A stretch of 64,000 bases of DNA from Nostocales cyanobacterium HT-58-2 (GTDB lineage: Bacteria; Cyanobacteriota; Cyanobacteriia; Cyanobacteriales; Nostocaceae). The DNA is taken from NCBI GenBank assembly GCA_002163975.1, contig CP019636.1, positions 4,289,001 to 4,353,000 of the forward strand. The letters are read 5' to 3'. Every line of letters starts with the position of its first letter. The stretch's first letter is position 1. The translations under genes were made by a program, and so were the position numbers. Below, one piece after another: positions 62,728 through 64,000 of this stretch. Below the pieces are notes generated by a model, which worked only from the letters and a program-made list of their open reading frames with translations, ran no database searches and was not told where the DNA came from.

Positions 62728-63714
62728 ATGAAAATGAGAAAATTGGGACATCAAGGACTGGTCGTCTCAGAATTGGGACTCGGTTGTATGGGTATGTCTG
62801 AGTTCTACGGAAATAGTGATGAGCAAGAAGCGCTCGCCACCATTCATCACGCTCTTGACCTTGGTGTGAACTTCCTTGATACTGCTGATATGTATGGTCC
62901 CTTCACCAATGAACAGTTAGTTGGTCGAGCCATCCAAGACCGTCGAGATCAGGTAGTACTGGCAACCAAGTTTGGTAATGTCCGCACAGCAGATGGAGGA
63001 TGGCTGGGTATTAGTGGCAGACCAGAATATGTGCGGCAAGCTTGTGATGCCTCGCTTCAGCGGTTAGGGGTAGACATCATCGACCTGTACTATCAGCATC
63101 GAGTTGACCCGAATGTGCCAATTGAAGAAACCATTGGAGCTATGGCAGAGCTTGTACAACAAGGCAAGGTGCGCTACCTCGGTATGTCGGAAGCGGCTCC
63201 TGCTACAATTCGTCGGGCAGTTGCAGTTCATCCTATTACAGCGTTGCAGACAGAGTATTCCCTTTGGAGTCGTGACCCGGAGGATGAAATTCTATCGACC
63301 TTGCGGGAGTTGGGCATTGGCTTTGTCGCCTACAGTCCTCTAGGACGGGGGTTTCTTTCAGGAGCAATAAAGAGTCCAGATGACTTAGCACCAGACGATT
63401 ATCGGAGAAATTCGCCCCGCTTCCAAGGTGAGAACTTTTACAAAAATCTGCAATTGGTGGAGCAAGTGAAAGCGATCGCAGCGGAAAAAGGCGTTACACC
63501 TAGTCAACTAGCATTAGCATGGCTATTGGCTCAAGGCGAGGACATTGTTCCTATCCCTGGCACAAAACGCCGCACTTATCTAGAAGAAAATGTGGCAGCA
63601 ACAGAAATCACGCTCACCCCAGAGGATTTGCGTCGGATTGAGGAGGCGGCGCCTAAAGGAATTGCTGCGGGTGAACGGTATCCAGAACAACATATGAGCG
63701 CAGTGAACCAATGA
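62728..63714 (+). CDS. aldo/keto reductase
   Basis: This 328-residue NADPH-dependent (beta/alpha)8 reductase has the catalytic tetrad in FLDTADMYGPFTNEQLVG (Asp, Tyr), VVLATKFGNV (Lys) and IDLYYQHRVDPNVPIEE (His), with the C-terminal cofactor motif VPIPGTKRRTYLEENV. It is close to the YajO/plant auxin-induced group. The ATG at 62728 is behind an excellent AAGGAGGAA. It probably reduces reactive aldehydes, in line with the stress gene neighbours. The 211-base gap upstream (62517-62727) has no gene that I can support. Confidence 0.93.
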   Translation: MKMRKLGHQGLVVSELGLGCMGMSEFYGNSDEQEALATIHHALDLGVNFLDTADMYGPFTNEQLVGRAIQDRRDQVVLATKFGNVRTADGGWLGISGRPEYVRQACDASLQRLGVDIIDLYYQHRVDPNVPIEETIGAMAELVQQGKVRYLGMSEAAPATIRRAVAVHPITALQTEYSLWSRDPEDEILSTLRELGIGFVAYSPLGRGFLSGAIKSPDDLAPDDYRRNSPRFQGENFYKNLQLVEQVKAIAAEKGVTPSQLALAWLLAQGEDIVPIPGTKRRTYLEENVAATEITLTPEDLRRIEEAAPKGIAAGERYPEQHMSAVNQ

Positions 63715-63824
63715 AGCTGGTTCATTCTACAAGGGTTTGTTGGGTCGTCTAATTCTATTGGACTTGTTGCCAAAAGTATGATTATGCGATCGCTCTCTAA
63801 GAGATGTACCTCAAAAAGAAGCCC

Positions 63825-63842
63825 CTGCCATTAGATTGGCAG
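63825..63842. terminator. 6-bp hairpin behind the reductase gene
   Basis: CTGCCA at 63825-63830 and TGGCAG at 63837-63842 flank a TTAGAT loop. A T-run follows only after some 17 bases (GCATTTTTTT), so it is a weak terminator candidate. It lies in the gap 63715-63931, between convergent genes, which also holds HIP1-like GCGATCGC sites. Confidence 0.4.
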
Positions 63843-63931
63843 AGGTCGGGAATGAGCATTTTTTTATCCGAGCAAGATCCGAGCAGTGAATCGGCAAGAA
63901 TTTACAAGAATTTAAAGGGGCGATCGCCTTT

Positions 63932-64000
63932 TTAGATTTGGGTTGCTCGGAAGCCGATAGGTCCTTCACCCTTATAGGTCGTGGTTCCAGTTAGGGTTTT
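63932..64000 (-). CDS. C-terminal end of an OAA-family lectin
   Basis: The last 22 codons of a minus-strand gene are visible: KTLTGTTTYKGEGPIGFRATQ plus Ile, then TAA at 63932. This matches the repeat end of Oscillatoria agardhii agglutinin and its relatives (TLNGTMTYAGEGPIGFRAT), small beta-barrel lectins that bind high-mannose glycans. The gene runs off the right edge, so the number of repeats and the start are not known. Family assignment from these residues is quite strong despite the short length. Confidence 0.8.
   Translation of the reverse strand, partial: KTLTGTTTYKGEGPIGFRATQI

Overview
The window looks like chromosomal DNA of a filamentous, Nostoc-type cyanobacterium. The evidence is frequent HIP1-type GCGATCGC octamers, many short palindromic repeats, a helical carotenoid protein (the stand-alone N-terminal half of orange carotenoid protein), cyanobacterial DUF families, and the end of an Oscillatoria-agglutinin-type lectin. 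No RNA gene or CRISPR array was seen.

Positions 362-44871 (minus strand) hold a hybrid NRPS/PKS cluster of about 44 kb whose gene order matches its assembly order. Read 5'->3' on the minus strand: FAAL-ACP-C-A-PCP (44871-39466); an aspartyl/asparaginyl beta-hydroxylase; KS-AT-KR-ACP (38340-33619); a four-gene FkbK/J/I/H-type set for hydroxymalonyl- or methoxymalonyl-ACP (33486-30006); C-A(Ser)-PCP-C-A(Gly)-PCP (29967-23344); KS-AT-KR-ACP with a damaged NADPH motif (23341-18656); a luciferase-like flavin monooxygenase; C-A(Gly)-N-methyltransferase-PCP-C (17348-11289); a degenerate C-A(Asn/Asp)-PCP (11218-7916); KS-AT-ACP-aminotransferase-TE (7923-2062); and two tandem SAM methyltransferases. 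The inferred product is a fatty-acylated peptide-polyketide with about five amino acids, three ketide extensions and a C-terminal beta-amino acid unit.

Divergent from it (plus strand, 45526-50936) are a TonB-dependent siderophore receptor with an AMIN domain, a PepSY membrane protein and an MFS transporter, with a Fur-box-like AT-rich element between the two units. Receptor, exporter candidate, beta-hydroxylase, Asn/Asp module and acyl start together suggest an amphiphilic beta-hydroxyaspartate-type siderophore, broadly like the cyanochelins. Its module order does not match any product I can name. I see no MbtH or phosphopantetheinyl transferase gene in the window.

The megasynthase genes carry several in-frame palindromic insertions: a 109-bp MITE-like element in one PKS (second copy at 49424-49532), a 69-bp hairpin insert in one A domain, and 24-bp insertions at the same A-domain site in two NRPS genes. 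A 45-codon remnant of a methyltransferase C-terminus lies just behind the first PKS.

Positions 51453-63714 form an island of stress-type genes: carotenoid protein, DUF6335, DUF2267, DJ-1/PfpI fused to a helical domain, SRPBCC, two zinc alcohol dehydrogenases around a secreted repeat protein, a Tat-type Gfo/Idh/MocA oxidoreductase bounded by 117-bp inverted repeats, a cupin, a manganese catalase and an aldo/keto reductase. The right edge cuts a lectin gene of the OAA family.
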